Assembly (NCBI RefSeq): GCF_003626735.1
Contig: NZ_RBHX01000001.1
Location: 1,240,001 to 1,304,000, forward strand
Source: Microbacterium sp. CGR2
GTDB lineage: Bacteria > Actinomycetota > Actinomycetes > Actinomycetales > Microbacteriaceae
Length of the DNA: 64,000 bases
Direction: 5' to 3'
Shown: piece by piece, positions 34,321 to 41,950 of the stretch
Numbering within the stretch: the stretch's first letter is position 1
How the letters are laid out: the number at the start of each line of letters is the position of its first letter
Notes under the pieces: model-generated
Seen by the model: the letters and a program-made list of their open reading frames with translations, nothing else
Told to the model about the DNA's origin: nothing
The model's database searches: none
Translations under genes and position numbers: made by a program

Positions 34321-35085
34321 TCATCCTCGCTGAGAGAGCCGGTACGACGGTTGCCGCAGCGCTCGCACCCAGGGATAGGTTGCTGCGCCCGGAAGAGGAT
34401 TCGTGTCGATGTCGAAGCGCAGATCCGGATCATCATCGGGGCGGGATCGGGACAAGCGCGCGTCGGCGAACGGATGCCATTTCCCCCGCGGAGAGGCGAA
34501 GTACAGACGCAGCGTCCACGGCTTCTCGTCCACGCTCTGCCGGAGGGCTGCCAGATCACCGGGGAGCCGTCGTGCGGGGACGGTCCTGGCGCACAGGAGG
34601 ACAGGACCGCGAGCCGTGCGATACGGCAGCACGCTGCTCAGCACGGCGCGCGACAGGGTCAGCCTCGGCATCAGCAGGTACCGCCCGGGGAAGCCGATGC
34701 CGGTGGAGGAGAGTTGCAGGTCGACGGGCGCCCCGTCATGCTCCCAGCGGATGCCGATGCCGTAGACATCGGGAAGCAGGGAAGGCAGTCCGACCGAGCG
34801 TGATACCCGCGCGACGATCGTGACCGGACCGTCCGGCGGATCATCGATCCACCCGATCCCCGACGTCGCACCTCGACGCAGGGCGGTCATCTCCCCCTCG
34901 AAGACCGCCCCGCGTGAGTGAATGGGTCTGGGGCGTCGCAGGAGAAGCAGCACCGCGATGCCACCGCGTAACAGCCACCCGCCGAGCCGGGAGGTGAGGG
35001 ACGCCACCGGCTCAGCGCTCAGGGTCGAGCGGGTCGAATCACTCTCAGCATCCTGCGGGGACGTCTCGACGTTGCTGTTCGGCAT
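34321..35085 (-). CDS. Catalase-like-fold protein of unknown function
   Basis: This 254-residue protein is preceded by a strong GAGGAG. A hydrophobic stretch at about 36-50 follows a polar N-terminus. The body (HSRGAVFEGEMTALRRG, VARVSRSVGLPSLLPDVYGIGIRW, FPGRYLLMPRLTLSRAVLSSVLPY) resembles actinobacterial proteins with a heme-catalase-like core that databases often label phosphodiesterase. I see no catalase heme ligand motif. The function remains open. Confidence 0.65.
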   Translation of the reverse strand: MPNSNVETSPQDAESDSTRSTLSAEPVASLTSRLGGWLLRGGIAVLLLLRRPRPIHSRGAVFEGEMTALRRGATSGIGWIDDPPDGPVTIVARVSRSVGLPSLLPDVYGIGIRWEHDGAPVDLQLSSTGIGFPGRYLLMPRLTLSRAVLSSVLPYRTARGPVLLCARTVPARRLPGDLAALRQSVDEKPWTLRLYFASPRGKWHPFADARLSRSRPDDDPDLRFDIDTNPLPGAATYPWVRALRQPSYRLSQRG

Positions 35086-35157
35086 GCTTCTCCTCGCTTC
35101 TGAAGGGGCGCTGGCGATCGCATCGTCGCGCGTCCCACGCGGCAGGAATACCGCCTT

Positions 35158-35190
35158 GACAAGCGGTGCGCAAGCGGACGGACAAGCGGT
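35158..35190 (+). repeat. Short repeat of GACAAGCGGT
   Basis: GACAAGCGGT occurs at 35158-35167 and 35181-35190, with a partial copy CAAGCGGAC between them at 35171. It lies in the 121-bp gap between two leftward genes and has no obvious role. Confidence 0.4.
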
Positions 35191-35206
35191 CCCGACAGAA
35201 AGCCGG

Positions 35207-35959
35207 TCAGGGCGCGGTGTATCCGCCGTCGACCAGATGGTAGCTGCCGGTGATGAAGCTGGCTGCGTCGCTCGCGAGGAAGGCGATGAGGTTCGCGACC
35301 TCGTCGGCCTGGCCCAGCCGTCCGATCGGGTGCTTGCTGACGAGGAACTCTCGTGCGTCGGAATCCATCGTGGCGAGCAGCGGGGTATCGATGAAGCCGG
35401 GGCCCACGGAGTTCACCCGCACGCCCTGCGCGGAGTACTCGAGTGCGGCGGACTTCGTCATGCCGACGACGCCGTGCTTGGCGGTGACGTAGGCCGGGGA
35501 GTTCGCGAAGCCGACGCTGCCGAGGATCGACGCGATGTTGACGACTGATCCACCGCCGTTCGCGAGGATCGACGGGATCTGCGCCTTCATGTTGCGGAAG
35601 ACGGCGTTGAGGTTGATGGCGATGACCTTGTCCCAGGCCTCGTCCTCATACTCGGCGGTGGGGGCGGAGGCGCCGCCGATTCCGGCGTTGTTGACGCCGA
35701 TGCGCAGTGGCGCGAGGGTGTTCGCGAGTTCGACCGACGAGGCGATCCACGACACGTCCGTCGCGTCGCCGACGGACGCTTCCGCGATGCCGCCGGCGGC
35801 GCGGATCTCGTCGACGACGGCGTGCGCGTTTTCGGCGTTCAGGTCATTGACGACCACGGATGCGCCGTTCTGCGCGAGCAGCAGGGCGGTCGCGCGTCCG
35901 ATGCCGCTTCCCGCTCCCGTCACGATCGCCGAGCGGTTCGAGACGTCGTACTGAGCCAC
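35207..35959 (-). CDS. SDR family oxidoreductase
   Basis: This 250-residue classical SDR has TGAGSGIG (about 14-21), NNAGIGG, Ser in NIASILG, YVTAK (YxxxK) and a C-terminal GSYHLVDGGYTAP. It closely resembles acetoin/diacetyl- or glucose-dehydrogenase-like SDRs. The GTG at 35959 is preceded by GGAG six bases away; the frame extends to a GTG at 35971 that overlaps this ribosome-binding site and is unlikely. The substrate is unknown. Confidence 0.92.
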   Translation of the reverse strand: MAQYDVSNRSAIVTGAGSGIGRATALLLAQNGASVVVNDLNAENAHAVVDEIRAAGGIAEASVGDATDVSWIASSVELANTLAPLRIGVNNAGIGGASAPTAEYEDEAWDKVIAINLNAVFRNMKAQIPSILANGGGSVVNIASILGSVGFANSPAYVTAKHGVVGMTKSAALEYSAQGVRVNSVGPGFIDTPLLATMDSDAREFLVSKHPIGRLGQADEVANLIAFLASDAASFITGSYHLVDGGYTAP

Positions 35960-36101
35960 GAGAGACTCCACTTCCGGGCGGGCACGGTGCCGGGAGATCT
36001 TCTCGGACGGTCCGTCCTTCTCTCCACCCTACGTCCGATTTCGGGTAGATGGATTCACGTGGATGGACTTGCGTGCCGACGTGCCGTCGACAAAGTACCT
36101 C

Positions 36102-36130
36102 TTGACACAGCTCCCACTCAGGCATAACGT
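36102..36130 (+). promoter_or_regulatory. Promoter for a leaderless arsR transcript
   Basis: The consensus -35 box TTGACA (36102-36107) and TAACGT (36125-36130) are separated by exactly 17 bp. Initiation about eight bases downstream falls on the ATG at 36139, so the mRNA should start at or next to its start codon. Confidence 0.7.
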
Positions 36131-36148
36131 ACAACCAAATGGTTGCAC
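36129..36148. promoter_or_regulatory. ArsR operator covering the start codon
   Basis: GTACAAC-N6-GTTGCAC differs in one arm position from the duplicated sites at 16014 and 16047. The arsR ATG (36139-36141) lies inside the spacer, so repressor would sit on the transcription start. Confidence 0.75.
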
Positions 36149-36540
36149 AAAGAGAACTGAGCGAAGCGGAGGTCGACCGTGTGTTCCACGCATTGGCGAC
36201 GTCGACCCGGCGTGACATCCTGCGCCGGACGATCGAGCGGGAGCAGTCCGTCTCGACCCTCGCCTCCGAATACGACATGTCGTTCGCCGCAGTCCAGAAG
36301 CACGTCGCCGTGCTCGAGGCCGCGAACCTCATCGTCAAGCGCGCCGAGGGACGCGAGCGGCTCGTCCGCGCGAACCCCGAGATGATCGCCCGCGCCAGGG
36401 TGCTTCTCGCCCGATACGAAGAACTGTGGCGGTCGCGCATCGCGCGGCTCGACGACCTGCTGGCTGGTTCGTCGAACGCAGGCGCGGAAACCGACCCCGA
36501 GAACAACAACAAGAACGCACGAAACCAAGAAGGAGACTGA
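36139..36540 (+). CDS. ArsR family winged-helix regulator
   Basis: This 133-residue regulator has the winged helix at about residues 10-85 (VDRVFHALATSTRRDILRRTIEREQSVSTLASEYDMSFAAVQKHVAVLEAANLIVKRAEGRERLVRA). An Asn-rich C-terminal tail lacks Cys metal ligands. It precedes a double-SRPBCC gene by two bases. The transcript appears to be leaderless, with the operator across the start codon. This is the mirror of the SRPBCC-ArsR pair at 16.1-16.9 kb. Confidence 0.92.
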   Translation: MVAQRELSEAEVDRVFHALATSTRRDILRRTIEREQSVSTLASEYDMSFAAVQKHVAVLEAANLIVKRAEGRERLVRANPEMIARARVLLARYEELWRSRIARLDDLLAGSSNAGAETDPENNNKNARNQEGD

Positions 36541-36542
36541 AA

Positions 36543-37520
36543 ATGCCCGTCACCGAAGTCACCACCGATGCCGAGAACCTGACCATGACGGTCGTGGCCG
36601 ATCTCGCAGCATCCGTCGATCGCGTCTGGAACGCGTACAGCGACCCGGCACAGCTCGAGCGCTTCTGGGGCCCTCCCGGATGGCCCGCGACCTTCTCGAC
36701 CTGGGACCACACCGTCGGCGGCCGAGCCGTCTACACGATGAACGGTCCGCGGGGTGAGACGTCATCCGGCACCTGGGAGTTCCTCGCCATCGAGGCGCCG
36801 CACCGCTTCGAGGTCATCGACTCGTTCGCCGAAGAAGACGGCACGCCGGTCGACTCCCTCCCGTCGATGCGGATGACGTTCACCTTCGAGCCCACGGCCG
36901 ACGGCACGCGGATGGTCACGCAGAGCCATTTCGCTTCCACCGAGGCACTGGAGCAGGTCGTCTCGATGGGCGCCGTCGAGGGCACGAAGATGGCGATGGC
37001 GCAGTTGGATGCCGTCCTGCAGGATCTTCGCGAGTACGCGCAGGGCAGGGGGACGCAGGTCGAGTTGCTCGACGACACGCACGTGCGCATCACGCGTCTG
37101 GTCGAGGGCCCCCGCGATCTGGTCTGGCGTGCGCACAACGAGCCGGATTTGATGAAGCAGTGGATGCTCGGACCGGACGGCTGGGAGATGACGGAGTGCA
37201 CCGTCGCCACCGAGGCCGGCCAGTCGTACCGCACGTCCTGGGCGCCCGTGGGCGACACCGAGGGCGAGCCGTTCGGGTTCGAAGGGGAGGCGCTGCTCGT
37301 CGACGCACCCCGCCGCTCGGTGACCACCGAGCGGATGCAGGGCGTGCCGACGGAGACCCTCAACGACCTCAACCTCTACGAGGAGGATGGGGCGACGCTC
37401 ATCACGATCCTGATCGAGTATCCCGACGTCGAGACACGCGACATGATCCTCGCCACGGGCATGACCGACGGCATGGAGGCCTCGTACGCGCGACTCGAGA
37501 GCGAGCTCCTCACCGTCTGA
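36543..37520 (+). CDS. Protein with two SRPBCC (AHSA1-like) domains
   Basis: This 325-residue protein consists of two START-fold domains: about 1-160 (VVADLAASVDRVWNAYSDPAQLERFWGPPGWPATF) and 170-325 (RLVEGPRDLVWRAHNEPDLMKQWMLGPDGWEM). Both carry the W-containing helix typical of AHSA1/polyketide-cyclase-like ligand-binding proteins. AAGGAGA lies before the ATG at 36543. It is the partner of the ArsR gene upstream. The tandem form suggests a duplication of the single-domain partner type seen at 16.1 kb. Confidence 0.88.
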   Translation: MPVTEVTTDAENLTMTVVADLAASVDRVWNAYSDPAQLERFWGPPGWPATFSTWDHTVGGRAVYTMNGPRGETSSGTWEFLAIEAPHRFEVIDSFAEEDGTPVDSLPSMRMTFTFEPTADGTRMVTQSHFASTEALEQVVSMGAVEGTKMAMAQLDAVLQDLREYAQGRGTQVELLDDTHVRITRLVEGPRDLVWRAHNEPDLMKQWMLGPDGWEMTECTVATEAGQSYRTSWAPVGDTEGEPFGFEGEALLVDAPRRSVTTERMQGVPTETLNDLNLYEEDGATLITILIEYPDVETRDMILATGMTDGMEASYARLESELLTV

Positions 37521-37549
37521 TCGCCCACCCCCACGCCGCGACAGCCCTC

Positions 37550-37590
37550 GCCGGATCAGGCAGTTTCCCTCGGAGACTGCCTGATCCGGC
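37550..37590. terminator. Hairpin terminator after the SRPBCC gene
   Basis: Perfect 15-bp arms (GCCGGATCAGGCAGT and its complement) enclose an 11-nt loop, 30 bp after the stop. There is no T-tract, as is common for actinobacterial terminators. Confidence 0.7.
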
Positions 37591-37669
37591 GCGTCTGCCT
37601 GAAGCGGCGCGGCGCAGAGCCGCGGATGCACTCGCTCGCGCGTCCGCGGCGGGATAAAGTGGCGACACG

Positions 37670-39022
37670 ATGAGGATCACGCGCCGCACACTGCTCCTGG
37701 GCGCCGGAGCGGGCGCCGTCTCGGTGCTGCTCGCCTCGTGCACACCGGAACCCGAGACGACACCGACCCCCACGCCCACCCGCGAGCCACAACCGCAGCC
37801 GGGCGTTCCACAGCCGACTCTCCGCCTGCGCAGCTCCTGGACGACCGACCCCTTCGCCTACGGAGCCGTCAGCTTCACGCCCGTCGGCGTCCTCGCCGAG
37901 ACCCGCTCCCAACTCGCCCGCCCGGTCGACGACCGCCTCTTCTTCGCGGGCGAAGCCACCGAGGAGGAGAACCCCGGAACGATGCGGGCCGCGATCCGCT
38001 CCGGTTCCCGTGCGGCGGACGAGGTCGAGGAGCAGGCGGAGCCCGGCGAGCGGGTCGCCGTGATCGGTGCGGGTCTCGCCGGCGCCACGGCGGCAGCGCG
38101 TCTCGCCGCCGCCGACCTGCAGGTGACCGCCTTCGAGGCGCGCGACCGCATCGGCGGACGCATCCACAGCGTGACCGATGACGCGTGGCCGGTGCCGGTT
38201 CAGCTCGGCGCATGGCTGTTCGGTGACGTCGACGAAGACTTGCGTGAACGGTTGGACGACCGCGAGATCGGGGTGGTCGACCTCGCCGGCGCACAGTGGC
38301 ATGCGCCGGACGGTGACATCGAACCGGTCGACGACCAGCCCCTGGAAGCCGCGATCGCGTCAGCACAGGCCGGACCCACCGACGTCTCGCTGGCGGATGC
38401 ACTGGTCGCCGCAGGTGGCGACCCCGAGGATCCCGCCACCGCCGCCCTCCTCGCGTTCCTCACGACGACCTCGGGCGCGGATGCCGCTGACCTCTCCAGC
38501 TGGTTCCCTCCGCCCCTTCCTCCCACGACTGTCGAGGCGGCCCGCGACAGCCTGACGCCCCTCATCGAACACGCGCTCGACGGCGTCCGGGTGTCGCTGT
38601 CCTCTCCCGTGAGCAACATCACTCACGACGACACGGGCGTGAGCGTGCGCCTCGGCACCGGGGAGGCCCTGTCGTTCGACCGGGTCGTCGTCACGGTCCC
38701 GCTCGGCGTGCTGCAGGAGCAGGACATCGAGTTCGAGCCGCCGTTGCCCTTCGTCAACCGCAACGCGATCACCGCCCTCGGCATGGGGCGGATCGAGACC
38801 ATCTGGCTGAACTTCGACGAAGCGTTCTGGGAATCGGACGCGGCGATCTGGCACACCGTGGGCTCCGACGTCGCGATCCGCACCTGGATCAACCTGCGTC
38901 CTGCGACAGGCGAGAGCATCCTCGTCGGAATCGTCGGCGGCGACGCAGCGGACGAATTCGCGGCCCTCGACGACACCGCCGCGCTCGAGTCGGCCCTCGC
39001 CGCGCTAGCCGTCTACGTCTGA
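37670..39022 (+). CDS. Circularly permuted flavin monoamine oxidase-like lipoprotein
   Basis: This 450-residue flavoprotein is exported by a Tat-type lipoprotein signal (ITRRTLLLGAG, lipobox LLASC, Cys24) followed by a Pro/Thr linker. The order of modules is unusual. Residues 50-118 contain the segment that normally ends amine oxidases (SWTTDPFAYGAVS, then RLFFAGEATEEENPGT and SGSRAA). Only after that come the N-terminal FAD-binding motif GAGLAG (133-138) and EARDRIGGR (156-164). The protein then ends where that C-terminal segment would usually follow (AALESALAALAV). The substrate is unknown; an extracytoplasmic amine or related oxidation is likely. It overlaps the convergent gene by 10 bp. 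Confidence 0.85.
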   Translation: MRITRRTLLLGAGAGAVSVLLASCTPEPETTPTPTPTREPQPQPGVPQPTLRLRSSWTTDPFAYGAVSFTPVGVLAETRSQLARPVDDRLFFAGEATEEENPGTMRAAIRSGSRAADEVEEQAEPGERVAVIGAGLAGATAAARLAAADLQVTAFEARDRIGGRIHSVTDDAWPVPVQLGAWLFGDVDEDLRERLDDREIGVVDLAGAQWHAPDGDIEPVDDQPLEAAIASAQAGPTDVSLADALVAAGGDPEDPATAALLAFLTTTSGADAADLSSWFPPPLPPTTVEAARDSLTPLIEHALDGVRVSLSSPVSNITHDDTGVSVRLGTGEALSFDRVVVTVPLGVLQEQDIEFEPPLPFVNRNAITALGMGRIETIWLNFDEAFWESDAAIWHTVGSDVAIRTWINLRPATGESILVGIVGGDAADEFAALDDTAALESALAALAVYV

Positions 39023-39690
39023 GCGGCCGCCTCCGTCTGGCCGGCGCCCCCGGGCACACGCCACCGCTCCCGGACCGGCAGCCGACTGATGAGGACCAGC
39101 GCGGCCGCGACCAGAGCGAAGACGGCGAGAGCGATTCCCGAGAACATCAGGAACTCCGCCGGCCCGCTCACCTGCCGAGGGTCGAGGAAGTAGTACGGAT
39201 ACCAGCCGATGAGCGGCCCGCGCCACAGGGTCACCACGCCCCAGAGGATCGGATACGCCAGGGTGGCGGGGACCACTGGCCAAGGCACGGTGCGGTGCCC
39301 TGGCGCCAGCGCCCAGGCGGCGATCGTGCAGGCCGGCAGCCAGAAGTGCAGCACCTGATCCGACCACGGCACATCGATGCGGATGCCGCGCTCACCCGCC
39401 TGCCACACCAGGAGGGCGAAGACGAGCCCGGCGGTGATGGTCCACGACAGCACCATCGCCAGGGCGACCGTCAGCCAGCGTGGGTCATCGGGGCGCCGCA
39501 GCGCGATCACGCCGCCGATGATCAGCAGCACGACGAAAGCGATGTTGGACTGATTGGTGAGGTAGGCGAAGAAGTTCTGGCTGGCGATCGTGTTCGACGC
39601 CAGTCCCCAACTCAGTCGGTGGATCAGCGCGACCAGGCAGATGGCGGCGGCGCTCAGCCGGAGCAGGCCGAAGACGGTACGCGCGTTCAC
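39013..39690 (-). CDS. Pr6Pr family membrane protein
   Basis: This 225-residue integral membrane protein has six hydrophobic segments, YLTNQSNI after helix 1-2, DQVLHFWLPACTIAAW and YPYYFLDP near helix 5, the hallmarks of the Pr6Pr (FAR-17a/AIG1-like) group. The start codon is GTG. The downstream end overlaps the amine-oxidase gene tail to tail. Its biochemical role is not established. Confidence 0.85.
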   Translation of the reverse strand: MNARTVFGLLRLSAAAICLVALIHRLSWGLASNTIASQNFFAYLTNQSNIAFVVLLIIGGVIALRRPDDPRWLTVALAMVLSWTITAGLVFALLVWQAGERGIRIDVPWSDQVLHFWLPACTIAAWALAPGHRTVPWPVVPATLAYPILWGVVTLWRGPLIGWYPYYFLDPRQVSGPAEFLMFSGIALAVFALVAAALVLISRLPVRERWRVPGGAGQTEAAAQT

Positions 39691-39736
39691 CGCCCGGTCA
39701 CCGTCCTTGCCATCAGCCGAGTCTACGGATCCGGGC

Positions 39737-40294
39737 TCAGCGGATCATCGAGAGCAGGAGGTGTCCTGCTTCATCGCGGGACAGTGCACGGAACATCGGG
39801 AGCGCGAGCACGTACCTTCCGAAGAGGAATCCGACGATGGCGACGGCCATCCGCCGTGCGTGTTCGCGCCCGAAGTCATCGACGAGAGGCTGGAAGACCG
39901 AGTTCTCGATGTAGGCGCTGATCGAGTCCGCCGACCCGCTTCCCGAGCCCAGTCGGCGCGCGAACTCGACGAGTCTCTCGCCGTGCTCCGGATGCTCCCA
40001 CACTGCGAGGATGCCGTGGGCCAGACGTGACAGGTCGACCTGGCCATCGCTGTCGCGTGAGAGGGCGATGACATCGTGCGGCGCAGCGCGCAGGGCGATC
40101 GCGGCCGACACCAGGCCGTCGCGCGAACCGAAGTGGTAATTGACCAGCGTGTGGCTGACGCCGACTTCTGCGGCGAGCTCGCGGGAGGAGAGGCGGGGGA
40201 GGTCACCCCGGTCGAAATGCTTCTGGGCAGCATCCATCAGTCGATCGCGGGCGGTGGACTCCCCACGGGGACGTCCGCGGCGATTATTGACCAT
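39737..40294 (-). CDS. TetR family transcriptional regulator
   Basis: This 185-residue regulator has an N-terminal HTH (RDRLMDAAQKHFDRGDLPRLSSRELAAEVGVSHTLVNYHFGSRDGLVSAAIAL, about 17-68) and a helical effector domain. The ATG at 40294 touches a perfect inverted repeat that separates it from the divergent flavin monooxygenase gene only 37 bp away. It therefore most likely represses both genes. Confidence 0.92.
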   Translation of the reverse strand: MVNNRRGRPRGESTARDRLMDAAQKHFDRGDLPRLSSRELAAEVGVSHTLVNYHFGSRDGLVSAAIALRAAPHDVIALSRDSDGQVDLSRLAHGILAVWEHPEHGERLVEFARRLGSGSGSADSISAYIENSVFQPLVDDFGREHARRMAVAIVGFLFGRYVLALPMFRALSRDEAGHLLLSMIR

Positions 40295-40311
40295 GGTGGC
40301 ATGGTGCCACC
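40295..40311. promoter_or_regulatory. TetR operator in the monooxygenase divergon
   Basis: GGTGGCA-TGG-TGCCACC has perfect 7-bp arms. It lies between the divergent TetR and FAD-monooxygenase starts, abutting the TetR ATG. Confidence 0.75.
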
Positions 40312-40331
40312 CGGAAGAGCACGCTGGCCCT

Positions 40332-41513
40332 ATGAACATGCCGAAGGAAACGGATTGCGTCATCGTCGGAGGAGGACCGGCCGGACTCATGCTCGGCCTG
40401 CTCCTCGCGCGGCAGGGCCTGGATGTGACCGTGGTCGAGAAGCATGTCGACTTCCTCCGCGACTTCCGGGGCGACACGATTCACCCTTCGACGCAGGAGC
40501 TGCTCCGCGAACTGGGGCTCCTCGATGAGTTCCTTGCGAGGCCGCACGCCGACATGTCGCGCGTCACGCTCAGTTGGCACGGGACCGAACTCACCCTGGC
40601 CGACTTCTCTCGCCTGCCGACCGCACGCAAGGTCATGACCTTCATGCCGCAGTGGGACTTCCTCGACCTGCTCGCCGAAGCCGCGCATCGTCACGACGGC
40701 TTCCACCTCTGGCGTTCGACCCGCGTCGATGCGGTCATCCGGGAGGAGGGGCGGATCGTCGGGATCACCGGCCCCGGGCCGCATGGCGAGATCGAGATCC
40801 GTGCGCGGCTCGTCGTCGATGCCTCGGGCCGCGATTCGGAGGTGCGTGCGGCCGCAGGGCTCGTGCCGACGGGCGTCGCGGCCGCGATGGACGTGCTGTG
40901 GTTCCGCCTGCCGAAGCGCGACGGAGACACCTACCCGTTCGTCCAGGCGGGGGCCGGCATGATCATCACGATCGATCGCACGGAGTTCTTCCAGGTCGCG
41001 CACGTCATACCGGCCGGCTCCTGGACCGGATCCGTCGAGGACGTGCGGAAGATGATCGACCGCCTCGGCCGCATCTCGCCCCGTCTCGGCCAGGCTGCCC
41101 GGCATCTCACCCCCGCCGACGTCCACGTGCTGCGCGTGCGCCTGGAACGGCTGCGTCGCTGGCACGTCGACGGGCTGCTCTGCATCGGCGACTCGGCCCA
41201 CGCCATGTCTCCGGCGGGAGGCGTCGGCATCAACCTCGCCATTCAAGACGCTGTCGCCGCCGCGCGCATCCTGGGTCCGGTGCTGCAGAAAGGCATCCCG
41301 GACGCTGCCGACCTGCGGCGGGTGCAGCGGCGTCGTGCGTGGCCGGTGCTCGTCACGCAGGCGGTGCAGCGTGTGATGCAGAGACCGCTGCTGGTGACGA
41401 CCGAGCCGGGCTCACCACTCCCGGTGCCGCTTCGGATGCTGCGCGATCACCCCGCGCTGACCCGGATCACCGGCCGGTTCGTGGGGCTCGGGGCGCGGCC
41501 GGAGAAGCTCTGA
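40332..41513 (+). CDS. FAD-dependent aromatic-type monooxygenase (class A flavin hydroxylase)
   Basis: This 393-residue flavoprotein has the Rossmann motif VGGGPAGLMLG (about 13-23), the family DG-type motif around VVDASGRDSEVR and the C-terminal FAD motif GDSAHAMSPAGGVGINLAIQDA. These are typical of p-hydroxybenzoate/phenol hydroxylase and tetracycline-modifying enzymes. The ATG at 40332 is used; the ATG at 40338 is equally possible. The divergent TetR with a shared operator suggests induction by an aromatic or antibiotic-like substrate, which I cannot name. Confidence 0.91.
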   Translation: MNMPKETDCVIVGGGPAGLMLGLLLARQGLDVTVVEKHVDFLRDFRGDTIHPSTQELLRELGLLDEFLARPHADMSRVTLSWHGTELTLADFSRLPTARKVMTFMPQWDFLDLLAEAAHRHDGFHLWRSTRVDAVIREEGRIVGITGPGPHGEIEIRARLVVDASGRDSEVRAAAGLVPTGVAAAMDVLWFRLPKRDGDTYPFVQAGAGMIITIDRTEFFQVAHVIPAGSWTGSVEDVRKMIDRLGRISPRLGQAARHLTPADVHVLRVRLERLRRWHVDGLLCIGDSAHAMSPAGGVGINLAIQDAVAAARILGPVLQKGIPDAADLRRVQRRRAWPVLVTQAVQRVMQRPLLVTTEPGSPLPVPLRMLRDHPALTRITGRFVGLGARPEKL

Positions 41514-41516
41514 GGA

Positions 41517-41912
41517 TCAGCGACGGCGGCGCGGCTCGCGCGTCGACCAGAGCGACAACGCGATCAGCACGGGCTGGAAGAACAGGCGACCGAAGCGCTT
41601 CATGTCGGTGTCGAGTCCGAACCTGTCGCGATGGTGCATCCACTGCGCGACGTTGCCGGGGAAGACCGCGAGGAAGAACAGGGCGGCGACGGTTCCGGTG
41701 AGTCGACGGTGGCCGTGGGCCCACAGCAGCGCTGAGCCGAGGGCGACTTCCGCCACGCCGGAGGCGACGACCGTCACGTCGGGATCGAGCGGCAGCGACT
41801 CGGGCACCTGCGCCTGGAACTCCTCGCGGGCGGTGGTCAGGTGCGAGATGCCGGCGAAGACGAGAGACGCGCCCAGGAAGACGCGGCCGAAGGTGCGGGC
41901 GGGAGTCGACAT
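41517..41912 (-). CDS. DoxX-like membrane protein
   Basis: This 131-residue protein has four hydrophobic helices: FGRVFLGASLVFAGISHL, a second at about 48-65, LTGTVAALFFLAVFPGNVA and FQPVLIALSLW. The segment PGNVAQWMHHRDRFGLDTD is typical of the DoxX/YphA group. The ATG at 41912 is chosen; a much longer frame upstream is Arg-rich and non-coding in character. The function is unknown. Confidence 0.82.
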   Translation of the reverse strand: MSTPARTFGRVFLGASLVFAGISHLTTAREEFQAQVPESLPLDPDVTVVASGVAEVALGSALLWAHGHRRLTGTVAALFFLAVFPGNVAQWMHHRDRFGLDTDMKRFGRLFFQPVLIALSLWSTREPRRRR

Positions 41913-41950
41913 GCTGCGAGTGTACGCCTGCGACCGCATCTCACGAACGG

